From JANQGG01 sp964642175 (GTDB taxonomy: Bacteria > Bacteroidota > Chlorobiia > Chlorobiales > Chloroherpetonaceae), in assembly GCA_964642175.1 (NCBI GenBank), contig CAZXOK010000004.1:62001-126000 (forward strand): a DNA stretch of 64,000 bases. Reading direction: 5' to 3'. Of this stretch, positions 49,130 through 58,300 are shown piece by piece; position 1 is the stretch's first letter, and the number at the start of each line of letters is the position of its first letter. The notes under the pieces were generated by a model. That model did not search any database. It saw only the letters and a program-made list of their open reading frames with translations, and was not told the origin of the DNA. The position numbers and the translations under genes were made by a program.

Positions 49130-50167
49130 ATGCCTGCATTGTTAAAAATCTGTCTTTTTTTCTGGCTGGCTATGTATCCCGGCAAAATAAAAGCTCAGGT
49201 CAGCTTAGAGCAATTTGATCTTGTCTGGTGGAATGTAGAAAATTTGTTCGATACTGCAAACGATTCTCAAAAACTTGACGATGAATTCACCCCGTCCGGT
49301 GCCAAAAAATGGACAGAAAAGCGACTTGAACAAAAGCTTGAAAAACTGGCAGGCGTGCTCAAATCCATGGCCCGGAAACACCCGCAAAAAAAACTGCCGG
49401 AAATTATAGGTTTTTGTGAAGTGGAGCATGTTTGGCTCCTGGAACAACTGTTTCAAGAGCATTTAAACACCACCGAATATGGCTTTGTGTATCACGAATC
49501 CAGTGACCGCCGCGGAATTGATATTGGTTTTGCTTATAACAAAAACACGTTTACGCTCATCAGCCTGGAGCTGATCTCTTACCAGATTCTTGGAAAAACA
49601 GGCCGGGAAATTTTGGCGGTGCGATTTGCCCATAAGCACCACCACTTTATGGTCTATGGCAATCACTGGCCTTCGCGCCACCGAAACAAGCAGCGCTCCG
49701 AACGCTGGCGTGTTGCTGCTGCCCAGGCCCTGAAACGCCATCTGGACTCTCTGCGGCTTGCCGAACCCAACCTGGATATGGTGATCATGGGCGATTTTAA
49801 CGATGAACCCCACAATGCCTCCCTGGCAAAAACTTTAAAAGCCACGTCTATAACCACCTGGCGCAAAGATCCACAACCCGGATCCCTGATCAATCTTTAT
49901 GAATCTGGCTATAAAAAAGGCAGTTATATATTTAATAATCAGTGGCAACAGTTCGATCAGATCCTGATTACCCCTGGCCTGCTCGATAGCAGTGGCTACC
50001 GGCTGAAGGCCAATTCATTTTCGATCTTCTACACACCCGGGCAGTTTAACTTATTTAAGAGTGGCCGGGTTAAGAGTATGTTCAGGACTTATAATGGGAA
50101 GACATATATGGGAGGCATTTCGGATCATTTGCCGCTGAAAGTCACTCTTGAACTGGTCAATCCCTGA
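49130..50167 (+). CDS. exported endonuclease/exonuclease/phosphatase (EEP) family protein
   Basis: A 345-residue secreted metal-dependent hydrolase. Signal peptide LLKICLFFWLAMYP with cleavage after KAQ. Active-site motifs of the EEP (DNase I-like) fold are all present: LVWWNVENLF near 31, GFCEVEH near 94, YGNHWPSR near 180, MGDFNDEP near 222 and SDHLPL near 332. These contain the catalytic Asn, Glu, His, Asp and Asn that hold the metal. The substrate may be nucleic acid, a phospholipid or an inositol phosphate and cannot be chosen by sequence alone. Confidence 0.88.
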   Translation: MPALLKICLFFWLAMYPGKIKAQVSLEQFDLVWWNVENLFDTANDSQKLDDEFTPSGAKKWTEKRLEQKLEKLAGVLKSMARKHPQKKLPEIIGFCEVEHVWLLEQLFQEHLNTTEYGFVYHESSDRRGIDIGFAYNKNTFTLISLELISYQILGKTGREILAVRFAHKHHHFMVYGNHWPSRHRNKQRSERWRVAAAQALKRHLDSLRLAEPNLDMVIMGDFNDEPHNASLAKTLKATSITTWRKDPQPGSLINLYESGYKKGSYIFNNQWQQFDQILITPGLLDSSGYRLKANSFSIFYTPGQFNLFKSGRVKSMFRTYNGKTYMGGISDHLPLKVTLELVNP

Positions 50168-50284
50168 TAACCCATTCCAAAGCGTATGCCTCTTCCTAAC
50201 GAAATTGCTTTTTGGTATGAGAAAACATTACTAACTTTCAATTAACCTTAAATCCGCCTTAACCCTTAGGAAAAGGAGCGTATC

Positions 50285-52810
50285 ATGCCATTAAAGGAAA
50301 AAGATTCTATTTCATTTTTTTTAGATCATGAAGGCCGGGACAAAGCCTCTGTAAAGAAATCATGGATCGACCACATTCATTTTTCACTCGTCAAAGACAA
50401 TTTTTCTGCAACTGAGCGCGACCTCTACACCAGCCTTGCTTATGCGGTTCGCGACCGGATGGTAGATCGGTGGATTAAGACCCAGCAAACCTACTACGAA
50501 AAAGATGCCAAACGGGTGTATTATTTATCCATGGAGTTTTTGATCGGCCGTACGCTTGGCAATGCCCTGATCAACCTGGATATGACAGACACCACCAAGC
50601 AGGCTTTACACGAATTAGGTGTAGAGTTGGAAGAGTTGCAGGAACTCGAACCAAATGCAGCACTTGGCAACGGTGGTTTGGGACGCTTGGCGGCCTGCTT
50701 TCTGGATTCAATGGCCACGTTAAAACTACCGGCGTATGGCTATGGTATTCGCTATGAATACGGCATATTTTTTCAAAAAATTCAGGATGGATACCAGGTC
50801 GAAACCCCGGATAACTGGCTTCGGTATGGCAATCCCTGGGAAATACCCAGGCCTGAGAGCCTGCACCCGGTTAAGTTCTACGGGCATGTTCATCAATATC
50901 ATAACGATAAAGGCATCCTGACCACCGAATGGGTCGATACCCAGCAGGTCATGGCCATGGCCTACGATACTCCGGTACCCGGTTTCAAGACCAATACCGT
51001 TAATAACATGCGCTTGTGGTCGGCTAAAGCCACCCGGGAATTTGATTTTGATTACTTTAATTATGGCGATTATGAAAAAGCCGTTTCAGATAAAGCCTCT
51101 TCCGAAACGATTTCTAAAGTTTTGTATCCGAACGACAGTCTCTCGAAGGGAAAAGAGTTACGGTTAAAACAAGAGTACTTTTTTGTATCTGCCACCCTTC
51201 AGGATATTATTGTCCGCTATAAAAAAACGTATAAAAATAATTTTGATGCGTTCCCCGAAAAGGTGGCCATTCAGCTTAACGATACCCATCCGGCTATTGC
51301 GGTAGCCGAGCTTATGCGTTTGTTTTTAGACGAGGAAGCCCTGCCATGGGAAAAAGCATGGAGCATCAGCACCAAAACATTTGCTTATACCAACCATACG
51401 GTTTTACCTGAAGCCCTTGAAAAGTGGTCGGTTGATCTTATGGGCAAGGTTTTACCCCGGCATCTTCAGATCATTTACGAAATCAATCACCGGTTCCTGA
51501 AAGATGTAGCCGGTGTATTCCCTAACGATACCGCACGTCTGGTTCGTATGTCAATTATTGAAGAGGGAGAGGTTAAAAATGTACGCATGGCGTATCTGGC
51601 CATAGTTGGCAGCCATGCCATTAACGGCGTGTCGGAACTGCATACCGAAATTCTAAAAACCACCCCTTCGCTTTTTAAAGATTTCTATGAACTCTGGCCT
51701 GAAAAATTCAATGCCAAAACCAACGGTATTACCCAGCGCAGATGGTTGTATTTGTGCAATCCGGAACTGAGAAAAGTGATCAATAACAAAATCGGTTCGG
51801 AATGGGTAACCGATCTTTATAAAATCAAGGCTATTGAATCCCTGGCCACCAATAAAACGTTTCAACGCTCCTGGCAACAAGCCAAAACCAAAAACAAACT
51901 GCACCTGGCCGATTACATCAAGTGCCATAATGGCATTGAGGTTGATATAAACTCAATCTTCGACTGCCAGGTTAAACGGCTGCACGAATACAAGCGCCAG
52001 ATCCTGAATGTGCTTCATATTATCTGGCTTTATTGCCGCCTGATTGAGAATCCCCGATTTCAATGCCAGCCGCGCACGTTTATTTTTTCTGGTAAAGCGG
52101 CCCCGGGGTATGTTAATGCCAAGCTGATCATTAAACTGATCAATGCTGTTGCCGATGTGGTTAATAACGACTCCAGAATCGATAATAAGCTTAAGGTGGT
52201 TTTCCTGGCCAATTACTCGGTATCTTTGGCTGAGATGATCATACCTGCTGCAGATCTGTCTGAACAGATCTCAACGGCTGGCACAGAGGCTTCCGGGACA
52301 GGCAATATGAAATTTGCCCTGAACGGTGCCCTTACCATCGGCACACTTGATGGCGCCAACATTGAGATCATGGAAGAAGTTGGCGCTGAAAACATGTTCC
52401 TTTTCGGACTCAAAACTAATGAAGTAAAAAACCTGAAAGAAAATGGCTACAACCCGCGAGAGTACTACGAAAATGATCCGGATATCCGTGAAATTATTGA
52501 TATGATATATTCGGGTTATTTCAGCCCCTCGGATCATCGGTTGTTTGAGCCGCTTGTAGATTCGCTTCTGAATCAGGATCAGTATATGCTCCTGGCTGAT
52601 TTTAAAGACTACATCCAATGCCAGCGGGAAGTTGATAAAGTCTATAAAAATAAGTCGGAGTGGACACGACGGGCAATTTTAAATGTTGCCAACATGGGTC
52701 GTTTTTCAAGCGATCGCACAATTCAGCAGTATTCCGATGAAATCTGGCATGCTAAACCTGTTAATATTGAACTGACACACTCAAAGTCTAATCGAAAAAA
52801 AACCAAGTAA
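50285..52810 (+). CDS. glgP: glycogen/starch phosphorylase
   Basis: Releases glucose 1-phosphate from glycogen or maltodextrin. The 841-residue GT35 protein has the full-length family build: RVYYLSMEFLIGRTLGNALI near 78, LGNGGLGRLAACFLDSMATL near 130, RYEYGIFFQKIQDGYQVETP near 155, QLNDTHPAIAVAELMRL near 330 and the PLP-binding segment EASGTGNMKFALNGALTIG near 669 with its Lys. A good ribosome site (ggaaaaggagcg) precedes the ATG. There is no N-terminal AMP/phosphoserine extension of the animal type. It is followed by a 10-bp hairpin and a Dabb gene; no other glycogen genes are in the window. Confidence 0.97.
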   Translation: MPLKEKDSISFFLDHEGRDKASVKKSWIDHIHFSLVKDNFSATERDLYTSLAYAVRDRMVDRWIKTQQTYYEKDAKRVYYLSMEFLIGRTLGNALINLDMTDTTKQALHELGVELEELQELEPNAALGNGGLGRLAACFLDSMATLKLPAYGYGIRYEYGIFFQKIQDGYQVETPDNWLRYGNPWEIPRPESLHPVKFYGHVHQYHNDKGILTTEWVDTQQVMAMAYDTPVPGFKTNTVNNMRLWSAKATREFDFDYFNYGDYEKAVSDKASSETISKVLYPNDSLSKGKELRLKQEYFFVSATLQDIIVRYKKTYKNNFDAFPEKVAIQLNDTHPAIAVAELMRLFLDEEALPWEKAWSISTKTFAYTNHTVLPEALEKWSVDLMGKVLPRHLQIIYEINHRFLKDVAGVFPNDTARLVRMSIIEEGEVKNVRMAYLAIVGSHAINGVSELHTEILKTTPSLFKDFYELWPEKFNAKTNGITQRRWLYLCNPELRKVINNKIGSEWVTDLYKIKAIESLATNKTFQRSWQQAKTKNKLHLADYIKCHNGIEVDINSIFDCQVKRLHEYKRQILNVLHIIWLYCRLIENPRFQCQPRTFIFSGKAAPGYVNAKLIIKLINAVADVVNNDSRIDNKLKVVFLANYSVSLAEMIIPAADLSEQISTAGTEASGTGNMKFALNGALTIGTLDGANIEIMEEVGAENMFLFGLKTNEVKNLKENGYNPREYYENDPDIREIIDMIYSGYFSPSDHRLFEPLVDSLLNQDQYMLLADFKDYIQCQREVDKVYKNKSEWTRRAILNVANMGRFSSDRTIQQYSDEIWHAKPVNIELTHSKSNRKKTK

Positions 52811-52824
52811 GGCTAATCTAACAC

Positions 52825-52860
52825 TCAGCTGCCATGTCTTTACAACTGGCTGGCAGCTGA
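52825..52860 (+). terminator. hairpin after glgP
   Basis: Perfect 10-bp stem tcagctgcca (52825-52834) / tggcagctga (52851-52860). It is strong but lacks a clean T run (ttcataattt follows). Confidence 0.55.
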
Positions 52861-52880
52861 TTCATAATTTTAAACTCGTT

Positions 52881-53183
52881 ATGGTTAAACATCTTGTTTT
52901 CTGGAATGTCAAGGATTCTGATCATGGAAAAACCAAATCCCATTTAATAGATGAGATTAAACGCAGCATTGAAGCCTTAAGAAATCATATACCCGAGATT
53001 GTAGAGATTGAAGTGGGCACGGATTTTAACGGCTCCGATCAGGCATATGATGTAGCTTTATATTCTTCTTTTAAGACAAAACAGGATCTTAAGACCTACC
53101 AACTCCACCCCGAGCATCAAAAAGTCGCCCAATTTGTGAAATCTGTAACCTCTGCCCGTGCGGTTGTGGATTACGAGATTTAA
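52881..53183 (+). CDS. Dabb (stress-responsive A/B barrel) domain protein
   Basis: A 100-residue single-domain protein with the Dabb pattern: VKHLVFWNVKD at the start, the helix LIDEIKRSIEALRNHIPEIV, the strand IEVGTDF and YDVALYSSFKTKQDLKTYQL, ending HPEHQKVAQFVKSV. The conserved His in HLVFW and HPEHQ are present. Such ferredoxin-like proteins dimerise and have varied roles from decarboxylation to unknown. It lies directly after glgP and its hairpin. The following 53184-53426 stretch contains a weak hairpin (53186-53206) and presumably the hppA promoter, and nothing else that I can identify. Confidence 0.9.
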   Translation: MVKHLVFWNVKDSDHGKTKSHLIDEIKRSIEALRNHIPEIVEIEVGTDFNGSDQAYDVALYSSFKTKQDLKTYQLHPEHQKVAQFVKSVTSARAVVDYEI

Positions 53184-53426
53184 AAAGATGGCTCACTCAG
53201 CCGTCTAGGAAAATTATATGTTGAGATAGTGTATCATCGTCGGAAATTTATTTTTCTAATCATTAAATAATTGTAACTTCTTTGTCGTCGATATTGGCGG
53301 TAAGGAGTGGCCATTTATCGAGACTGTTCTTTTCTATGTTGAGCAATTACTTGTTTACAGTGACATATATTTCATCGGCATCATCGATGAAATCAATTTC
53401 AAAAAAAATCAAACTGAAAGGGAAAC

Positions 53427-55505
53427 ATGAACTCTGAAGCAGTTATTTATGCAGTACCTGCAGCGGGAGTCATTGCGCTGCTATATGCCTTTATTAAAGC
53501 CAGCTGGGTAACCAAACAACCCAACGGAACTGAAGAGATGGCTGAGATTGCGAATCATATCGCTGAAGGCGCCACGGCTTTCTTGAAGCGAGAGTATCAA
53601 ATTTTAATCATATTTGTAATTTCTGTTGCTGTATTGTTGGGCTTTGCAAATGCAGGTCGCAGTGATTCCTCCTGGTTAGTTGCAGTGAGTTTTTTTGTGG
53701 GTGCCATTTGTTCGGGAAGCGCCGGATATATTGGTATGCGCGTGGCTACTCAAGCCAATGTTCGAACAACACATGCTGCCAGAACCGGTCTTAGCAACGC
53801 ATTAAATGTGGCATTCTCGGGTGGTCTGGTTATGGGTTTGTCTGTTGTTGGCTTAGGTGTTATTGGCCTTTCCGTACTCTTTATTGTTTATAGAAACATC
53901 TTTACAGATGTTGCTACTGTAATTAATGTTATCTCCGGTTTCTCATTAGGTGCTTCTTCAATTGCATTGTTTGCCCGTGTTGGTGGTGGTATTTATACCA
54001 AAGCAGCCGATGTAGGCGCCGATCTGGCTGGTAAAGTTTATGAAGGTATTCCGGAAGATGATCCTCGTAACCCTGCTACTATTGCCGATAATGTTGGTGA
54101 TAATGTTGGAGACGTGGCTGGTATGGGTGCTGACTTGTTTGAAAGTTATGTCGGCTCCATAATCGGAACCATGGTTTTGGGCGCTGCATTCGTGCCGATT
54201 TTTGCCCAAATGGATTCCACATTAACTGTCTCTGCAGTATTGCTACCACTTGTACTGGCTGCTGTAGGAATTATAGTAGCCATTTTAGGTTCATTTTTTG
54301 TCAGCGTTAAAGAAGGTGGTAATCCACAGGTCGGTTTAAATACCGGTGAGTTTGGCGCATCTGGTGTAATGGCTATTCTGAGTTACTTTGTAATAACCAT
54401 GTTTTTGCCGGAGTCCTGGACGGTTGATGGCTTTACTTACACTTCAACAAATGTCTATTTTGCTGTATTGCTGGGTCTTGTAGCCGGTGTTTTAATTGGT
54501 ATTATCACCGAGTATTATTGCTCAACTCACAATCAACCTGTAGTTGGCATCGCCAAACAAAGTATTACCGGTTCGGCAACCAATATTATTGCCGGCTTAG
54601 GTGTTGGTATGTTTTCAACAGGTCTTCCAATTTTAGTTTTATCTATTGCTATTGTTGGTGCCCACTACTTTGCCGGATTGTACGGCATTGCTATTTCGGC
54701 CCTGGGAATGCTTTCTGTAACCGGAATACAGCTTGCTGTTGATGCTTACGGTCCTATTTCAGACAATGCCGGTGGTATTGCCGAGATGGCAGGTATGCCG
54801 CCTGAGGTTCGTGAGCGTACAGATAAACTGGATGCTGTAGGCAACACTACTGCTGCAATCGGTAAAGGTTTTGCTATTGGTAGTGCGGCCCTGACCGCCC
54901 TGGCGCTTTTTGCCGCGTTCATGCAACAGGCCAATATAAAATCTATTGATATCTCTCAACCCGTGATCATGGCCGGATTATTGATCGGTGCCATGCTTCC
55001 GTTTGTCTTCAGTGCTATGGCTATGGGTGCTGTAGGCCGGGCTGCAGGTGATATGATCAAAGAAGTTGGCCGTCAGTTCAACGAAATTGCCGGTCTTCGC
55101 GAAGGCACCGCAAAAGCAGAATATGCCAAGTGTGTGGATATTTCCACCAAAGCAGCGCTTCGCGAAATGTTGCTTCCAGGATTAATGGGTGTTCTGGTCC
55201 CTGTTATTGTTGGATTTGTTTCTAAGAATATGCTCGGCGGTTTGCTGGCCGGTGTAACCACCTCTGGTGTTTTAATGGCTATTTTCCAGTCAAATGCTGG
55301 TGGCGCCTGGGATAATGCTAAAAAACGCATTGAAGGTAAAATTGAATTTGATGGTGTTACTTATGGAAAAGGCAGCGATGCCCATAAAGCAGCTGTAGTG
55401 GGTGATACCGTTGGTGATCCGTTTAAAGACACCAGTGGACCTAGCCTGAACATTCTAATGAAATTAATTGCTGTTGTTGCACTTGTTATCGCACCTCTTC
55501 TTTAA
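53427..55505 (+). CDS. hppA: membrane-bound cation-translocating pyrophosphatase
   Basis: Integral membrane pump that couples PPi hydrolysis to H+ or Na+ transport. The 692-residue protein has about 16 membrane segments and the key sites: VGGGIYTKAADVGADLAGKV near 186-205, IPEDDPRNPATIADNVGDNVG near 209-229, the second acidic cluster DAYGPISDNAGGIAEMAG near 439-456, and GDTVGDPFKDTSGPSLN near 656-672. The GNTTAAIGKG segment near 472 has Ala where K+-independent enzymes have Lys, so this should be the K+-dependent subfamily; whether H+ or Na+ is moved cannot be read safely. Single gene with its own terminator. Confidence 0.96.
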   Translation: MNSEAVIYAVPAAGVIALLYAFIKASWVTKQPNGTEEMAEIANHIAEGATAFLKREYQILIIFVISVAVLLGFANAGRSDSSWLVAVSFFVGAICSGSAGYIGMRVATQANVRTTHAARTGLSNALNVAFSGGLVMGLSVVGLGVIGLSVLFIVYRNIFTDVATVINVISGFSLGASSIALFARVGGGIYTKAADVGADLAGKVYEGIPEDDPRNPATIADNVGDNVGDVAGMGADLFESYVGSIIGTMVLGAAFVPIFAQMDSTLTVSAVLLPLVLAAVGIIVAILGSFFVSVKEGGNPQVGLNTGEFGASGVMAILSYFVITMFLPESWTVDGFTYTSTNVYFAVLLGLVAGVLIGIITEYYCSTHNQPVVGIAKQSITGSATNIIAGLGVGMFSTGLPILVLSIAIVGAHYFAGLYGIAISALGMLSVTGIQLAVDAYGPISDNAGGIAEMAGMPPEVRERTDKLDAVGNTTAAIGKGFAIGSAALTALALFAAFMQQANIKSIDISQPVIMAGLLIGAMLPFVFSAMAMGAVGRAAGDMIKEVGRQFNEIAGLREGTAKAEYAKCVDISTKAALREMLLPGLMGVLVPVIVGFVSKNMLGGLLAGVTTSGVLMAIFQSNAGGAWDNAKKRIEGKIEFDGVTYGKGSDAHKAAVVGDTVGDPFKDTSGPSLNILMKLIAVVALVIAPLL

Positions 55506-55529
55506 AGAGCAGCAATAAAACGTGATCAA

Positions 55530-55559
55530 AGAGCGGCTTTTCTGGTCGCTCTTTTTTTA
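55530..55559 (+). terminator. rho-independent terminator after hppA
   Basis: Stem agagcg (55530-55535) / cgctct (55547-55552) followed by a T run. Confidence 0.85.
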
Positions 55560-55655
55560 TGTACCTCAGAAAATTAGAGTTGAAAAACTCTTTTCAATTC
55601 CCTACTTTTGCCTCGACATTCAAATATTTTATCATTCAAAAATGAGCGTACAAGG

Positions 55656-56231
55656 TTGAAATTAATCGTAGGATTGGGTAATCCGGGAGATAAATACAAA
55701 AACACCCGTCACAATATAGGTTTCGAGGTTCTGGATAAATTGGCTGAAGATCAGCTTAATTCATTTGGTTCTGCAAAAGGCCCTTACCAGATGCTGAAGT
55801 GCAACATACACAATCAAAGCACATTGCTGATAAAACCTGATACTTACATGAATTTATCCGGTAAAGCCGTTCAGCATGCGATGGCGTATTATAAAATCTC
55901 TATTATGGATATCCTGGTGATTTGTGATGACTTAAACCTTCCTCTCGGTTCGTTACGATTCCGCTCAGGTGGCTCTGATGGCGGACAAAATGGTCTGAAA
56001 AACATTATTCAAACCATAGGCCGTTCAGATTTTAGCCGGCTCAGGCTTGGCATTGGCAGTACCGAGTTCAAATCGAATGCTTCAGCTATTGTTTTAGGTA
56101 AATTTAAACCTGAGGAAAACATGGTCGTTTCGGAATTGATAGACTATGCAGCCAGAAGTGTCAGATCATTTATCGAGCACGGGTTATCCAAAACCATGAC
56201 AGATTTCAACCGAAAAATTGTAACCCCATAA
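55656..56231 (+). CDS. pth: peptidyl-tRNA hydrolase
   Basis: Frees tRNA from stalled peptidyl-tRNA. The conserved part starts KLIVGLGNPGDKYKNTRHNIGFEVL, with the catalytic Asn in GNP and His in TRHNIGF, then LIKPDTYMNLSGKAV near 62 and the Asp in VICDDLNLPLG near 88. I place the start at the TTG at 55656, which gives the usual family N-terminus; the open frame extends to another TTG at 55608 with residues that do not look conserved. An out-of-frame ATG at 55642 encodes only a five-residue peptide. Pth is usually in an operon with ribosomal-protein L25 or ychF, not seen here. Confidence 0.93.
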   Translation: MKLIVGLGNPGDKYKNTRHNIGFEVLDKLAEDQLNSFGSAKGPYQMLKCNIHNQSTLLIKPDTYMNLSGKAVQHAMAYYKISIMDILVICDDLNLPLGSLRFRSGGSDGGQNGLKNIIQTIGRSDFSRLRLGIGSTEFKSNASAIVLGKFKPEENMVVSELIDYAARSVRSFIEHGLSKTMTDFNRKIVTP

Positions 56232-56289
56232 CATTTCTTCCAACCATTAGTTACTCTTTGTAATCTTTTTAGTGATCAGGGCAAATAAA

Positions 56290-56320
56290 AAAGGCTGTCA
56301 AGCTTAGCCCGACAGCCTTT
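56290..56320. terminator. hairpin between pth and a mini-ORF
   Basis: Perfect 10-bp stem aaaggctgtc (56290-56299) / gacagccttt (56311-56320). It can end pth; its right arm touches the Shine-Dalgarno that begins at 56320. Confidence 0.8.
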
Positions 56321-56329
56321 AAGGAGGTG
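56320..56329 (+). promoter_or_regulatory. perfect Shine-Dalgarno (10 nt)
   Basis: taaggaggtg is complementary to the whole 16S rRNA anti-SD core. It precedes an ATG at 56334. Most genes in this window have no such site. Confidence 0.7.
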
Positions 56330-56333
56330 CTCT

Positions 56334-56378
56334 ATGAAAAACCTTACAGAAACCATAAACTGCAAGGCATATTTATAA
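56334..56378 (+). CDS. possible 14-residue leader peptide
   Basis: ATG at 56334 followed by a 14-codon frame (MKNLTETINCKAYL) ending in TAA. The only support is the perfect ribosome site at the right spacing and the hairpin just upstream. No gene follows for 260 bases (56379-56638), where I see only AT-rich sequence and presumably the promoter of the PAS gene, so this may be a free micropeptide or a regulatory decoy. Confidence 0.35.
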   Translation: MKNLTETINCKAYL

Positions 56379-56638
56379 ACGACGGGTGTTTGGAAAAAGT
56401 TTAACGTATGTCATTTTTTTCACCCTTTTTCTAATTAATTTTACAAAAACATCCTTAAATCCTCGAAAAACACACCTGGGTTTGGCCTTTGTTGCAATTA
56501 GCTTGCACCGGCCCTAATTCATGCATTCACACGTTTATCTATCCGAAAAGAAATCGAAAAAATAAAATTACTTATCGAGAAGTTTGGCGTGTTTTTTGAC
56601 AGTTAATTCTTACTTATGTAATCACAAAACAAAGGTAT

Positions 56639-57055
56639 ATGTATACTGAGCAAACCCAACCAGCCCTGAGAATTGATTTTGATTGGATGTTAAACCAGGT
56701 TTTTAATTCAATATATGCTGGTGTAAGCATTACCAATAAAGATGGCTTTATCCTTGCAGCCAACGATATATTTTGTGTGCTTTATGGGAAAAAAAGATCT
56801 GAAATTATCAATCAACACTTTTGCACGCTGATCCCAAAAGAACATCATGAATTAGCAAACGAGCTTCATAGGGAATTTATGAATGGGAACCTACCGGAAA
56901 TTCACGACGAATGGCATGTTCTAAGATCAGATGGTACTTTTGTAGATATTTATAGCACACCTAAGTTAATGACAGGGATATCAGGTGAGAAGTACAAGGT
57001 TACCACAATCGTTAATATCACCGAGTATAAGCGACTTCATCCTTGTGAGACATAA
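56639..57055 (+). CDS. single PAS-domain protein
   Basis: A 138-residue protein that is one PAS domain: FNSIYAGVSITNKDGFILAANDIFCVLYGKKRSEIINQHF near 22-61, HDEWHVLRSDGTFVDIYSTP near 90-109 and the PAC-like ending YKVTTIVNITEYKRL. There is no kinase, cyclase or HTH attached. A stand-alone PAS protein usually binds a small ligand or flavin and acts on a partner; none is adjacent. It is closed by a strong terminator. Confidence 0.85.
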   Translation: MYTEQTQPALRIDFDWMLNQVFNSIYAGVSITNKDGFILAANDIFCVLYGKKRSEIINQHFCTLIPKEHHELANELHREFMNGNLPEIHDEWHVLRSDGTFVDIYSTPKLMTGISGEKYKVTTIVNITEYKRLHPCET

Positions 57056-57059
57056 AAAA

Positions 57060-57087
57060 AAGGCTCTTATAAAGAGCCTTTTTTTAT
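57060..57087. terminator. bidirectional terminator
   Basis: Stem aaggctctt (57060-57068) / aagagcctt (57072-57080) with A run before and T run after; serves the PAS gene and the convergent small exported gene. Confidence 0.9.
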
Positions 57088-57102
57088 ACCTTTTTCCGTT
57101 TC

Positions 57103-57456
57103 TTAATTGCTTTTTTGATTGGCGACAGCTGGCTTGCTTGTTGTTAGGGATTTCACATCAATATTAAAACGAACCACGCCACCTTCTTGAACCTGAACAG
57201 AACCATACCAGGTTCTGATTTTTCCTTTTTTATAAGCTGCCACATCATATTTGCCTGAAGGGACTTCATCTATGACAAAAAATCCGGCACTATTTGTCTT
57301 GCAACCTTTCCAAAACGATTTTCCCTGCTTAGCTCTTACTGTTATTTCTGAAACAGGTAAATCATTTTGATCTGTAACCCGGCCCAAAATACGACCTTCA
57401 GCAAGCAATGTAAGTGGAAAAACCATAACTAAGAATAGTAAAAAATACTTTTTCAT
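57103..57456 (-). CDS. small exported protein with carboxypeptidase-regulatory (CarboxypepD_reg) fold
   Basis: A 117-residue protein. The start at 57456 (MKKYFLLFLVMVFPLTLLAEG) gives a clean signal peptide and a ribosome site (ggagagag) 2-3 bases before the ATG; a start at 57468 would add four residues. The mature part GRILGRVTDQNDLPVSEITV, GCKTNSAGFFVIDEVPSGKYDVAA and VRFNIDV match the beta-sandwich repeat found at the start of TonB-dependent receptors and in many FCB surface proteins. A single such domain without a receptor suggests a small periplasmic or outer-membrane protein of unknown role. Confidence 0.8.
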   Translation of the reverse strand: MKKYFLLFLVMVFPLTLLAEGRILGRVTDQNDLPVSEITVRAKQGKSFWKGCKTNSAGFFVIDEVPSGKYDVAAYKKGKIRTWYGSVQVQEGGVVRFNIDVKSLTTSKPAVANQKSN

Positions 57457-57601
57457 TGCTCTCTCCATAGTTTAATTTAGCATTTGCCAAAAATACAAAA
57501 TTAAGTCTTTAATATAAAATGATTAACAGGTAATAGGGTATTTAACGAAGTGCAAAAACATGCTTCTTAAATTAATTACGATTATCCTGTTTTCCAAACC
57601 G

Positions 57602-58018
57602 TTATTTTGTATTTGTTTTACTCACATAATAAGGTTGCTGTTCTTGTGAGTAATATGTTAGTCTTTGCATGGCTAAATGATACTTCTGGATTTGTTCCTG
57701 TACATAGTATTGTTCACTTTTTAATCTCTGATACATCTTAATCATATCAGGCTCTGGCATTTTATCGACCTGTTCACCTGATTGATATTTATCATACACA
57801 CACATTTTAGCTAAAACTCCCTGAATTTTGGAATTCAGGCTATCGGATTTGGATTGATAAAGATCCAATTGCTCTGCAAATGATACATAAGCTTCAGCAT
57901 GTGAAACCCTGGAACTTTGATTACTGATCTGATAGTAAGATGCTTTGATTTTTTGTGCAAAAACATCAGAATGAGAACACCCTATCAAAAACATAATTAA
58001 TAATATTAATCTTTTCAT
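57602..58018 (-). CDS. small lipoprotein, unknown
   Basis: A 138-residue protein with lipobox LIMFLIGC, so the mature part starts at Cys 14. The rest is helical, polar and Gln/Tyr-rich (KSDSLNSKIQGVLAKMCVYD, LKSEQYYVQEQIQKYHLAMQ) and suggests a coiled coil. A strong ribosome site (aggagag) precedes the ATG. I do not recognise a family. The region 58019-58300 behind its promoter is AT-rich and I see nothing in it. Confidence 0.75.
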   Translation of the reverse strand: MKRLILLIMFLIGCSHSDVFAQKIKASYYQISNQSSRVSHAEAYVSFAEQLDLYQSKSDSLNSKIQGVLAKMCVYDKYQSGEQVDKMPEPDMIKMYQRLKSEQYYVQEQIQKYHLAMQRLTYYSQEQQPYYVSKTNTK

Positions 58019-58300
58019 TGTTTTCTCTCCTGGTTTGATTATGTATATCTAATCATTAAATAACAAGGGGCGTGCCAAAGAATAATTTTTATTCAAACCC
58101 AACGAAGAGTGTTTTTATAAGTTGTTTTTATGTAATAACTTACAAAAACTTAATTATCTGGGAACAACAATAAAAAAAGAATATTCACCATTTCAATTGC
58201 ATTATTTTAATCATTTCTTGAAGAATTTATTTCATTATATTTTACTAATATTTTAATTATAATATTAATTATAAATCACTAATTCCTAACAAATATTTTT

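Noticed and set aside
55608..55655. Longer start for peptidyl-tRNA hydrolase
   Set aside because: The extra 16 residues do not look like the family, whose proteins start a few residues before the GLGNPG motif.
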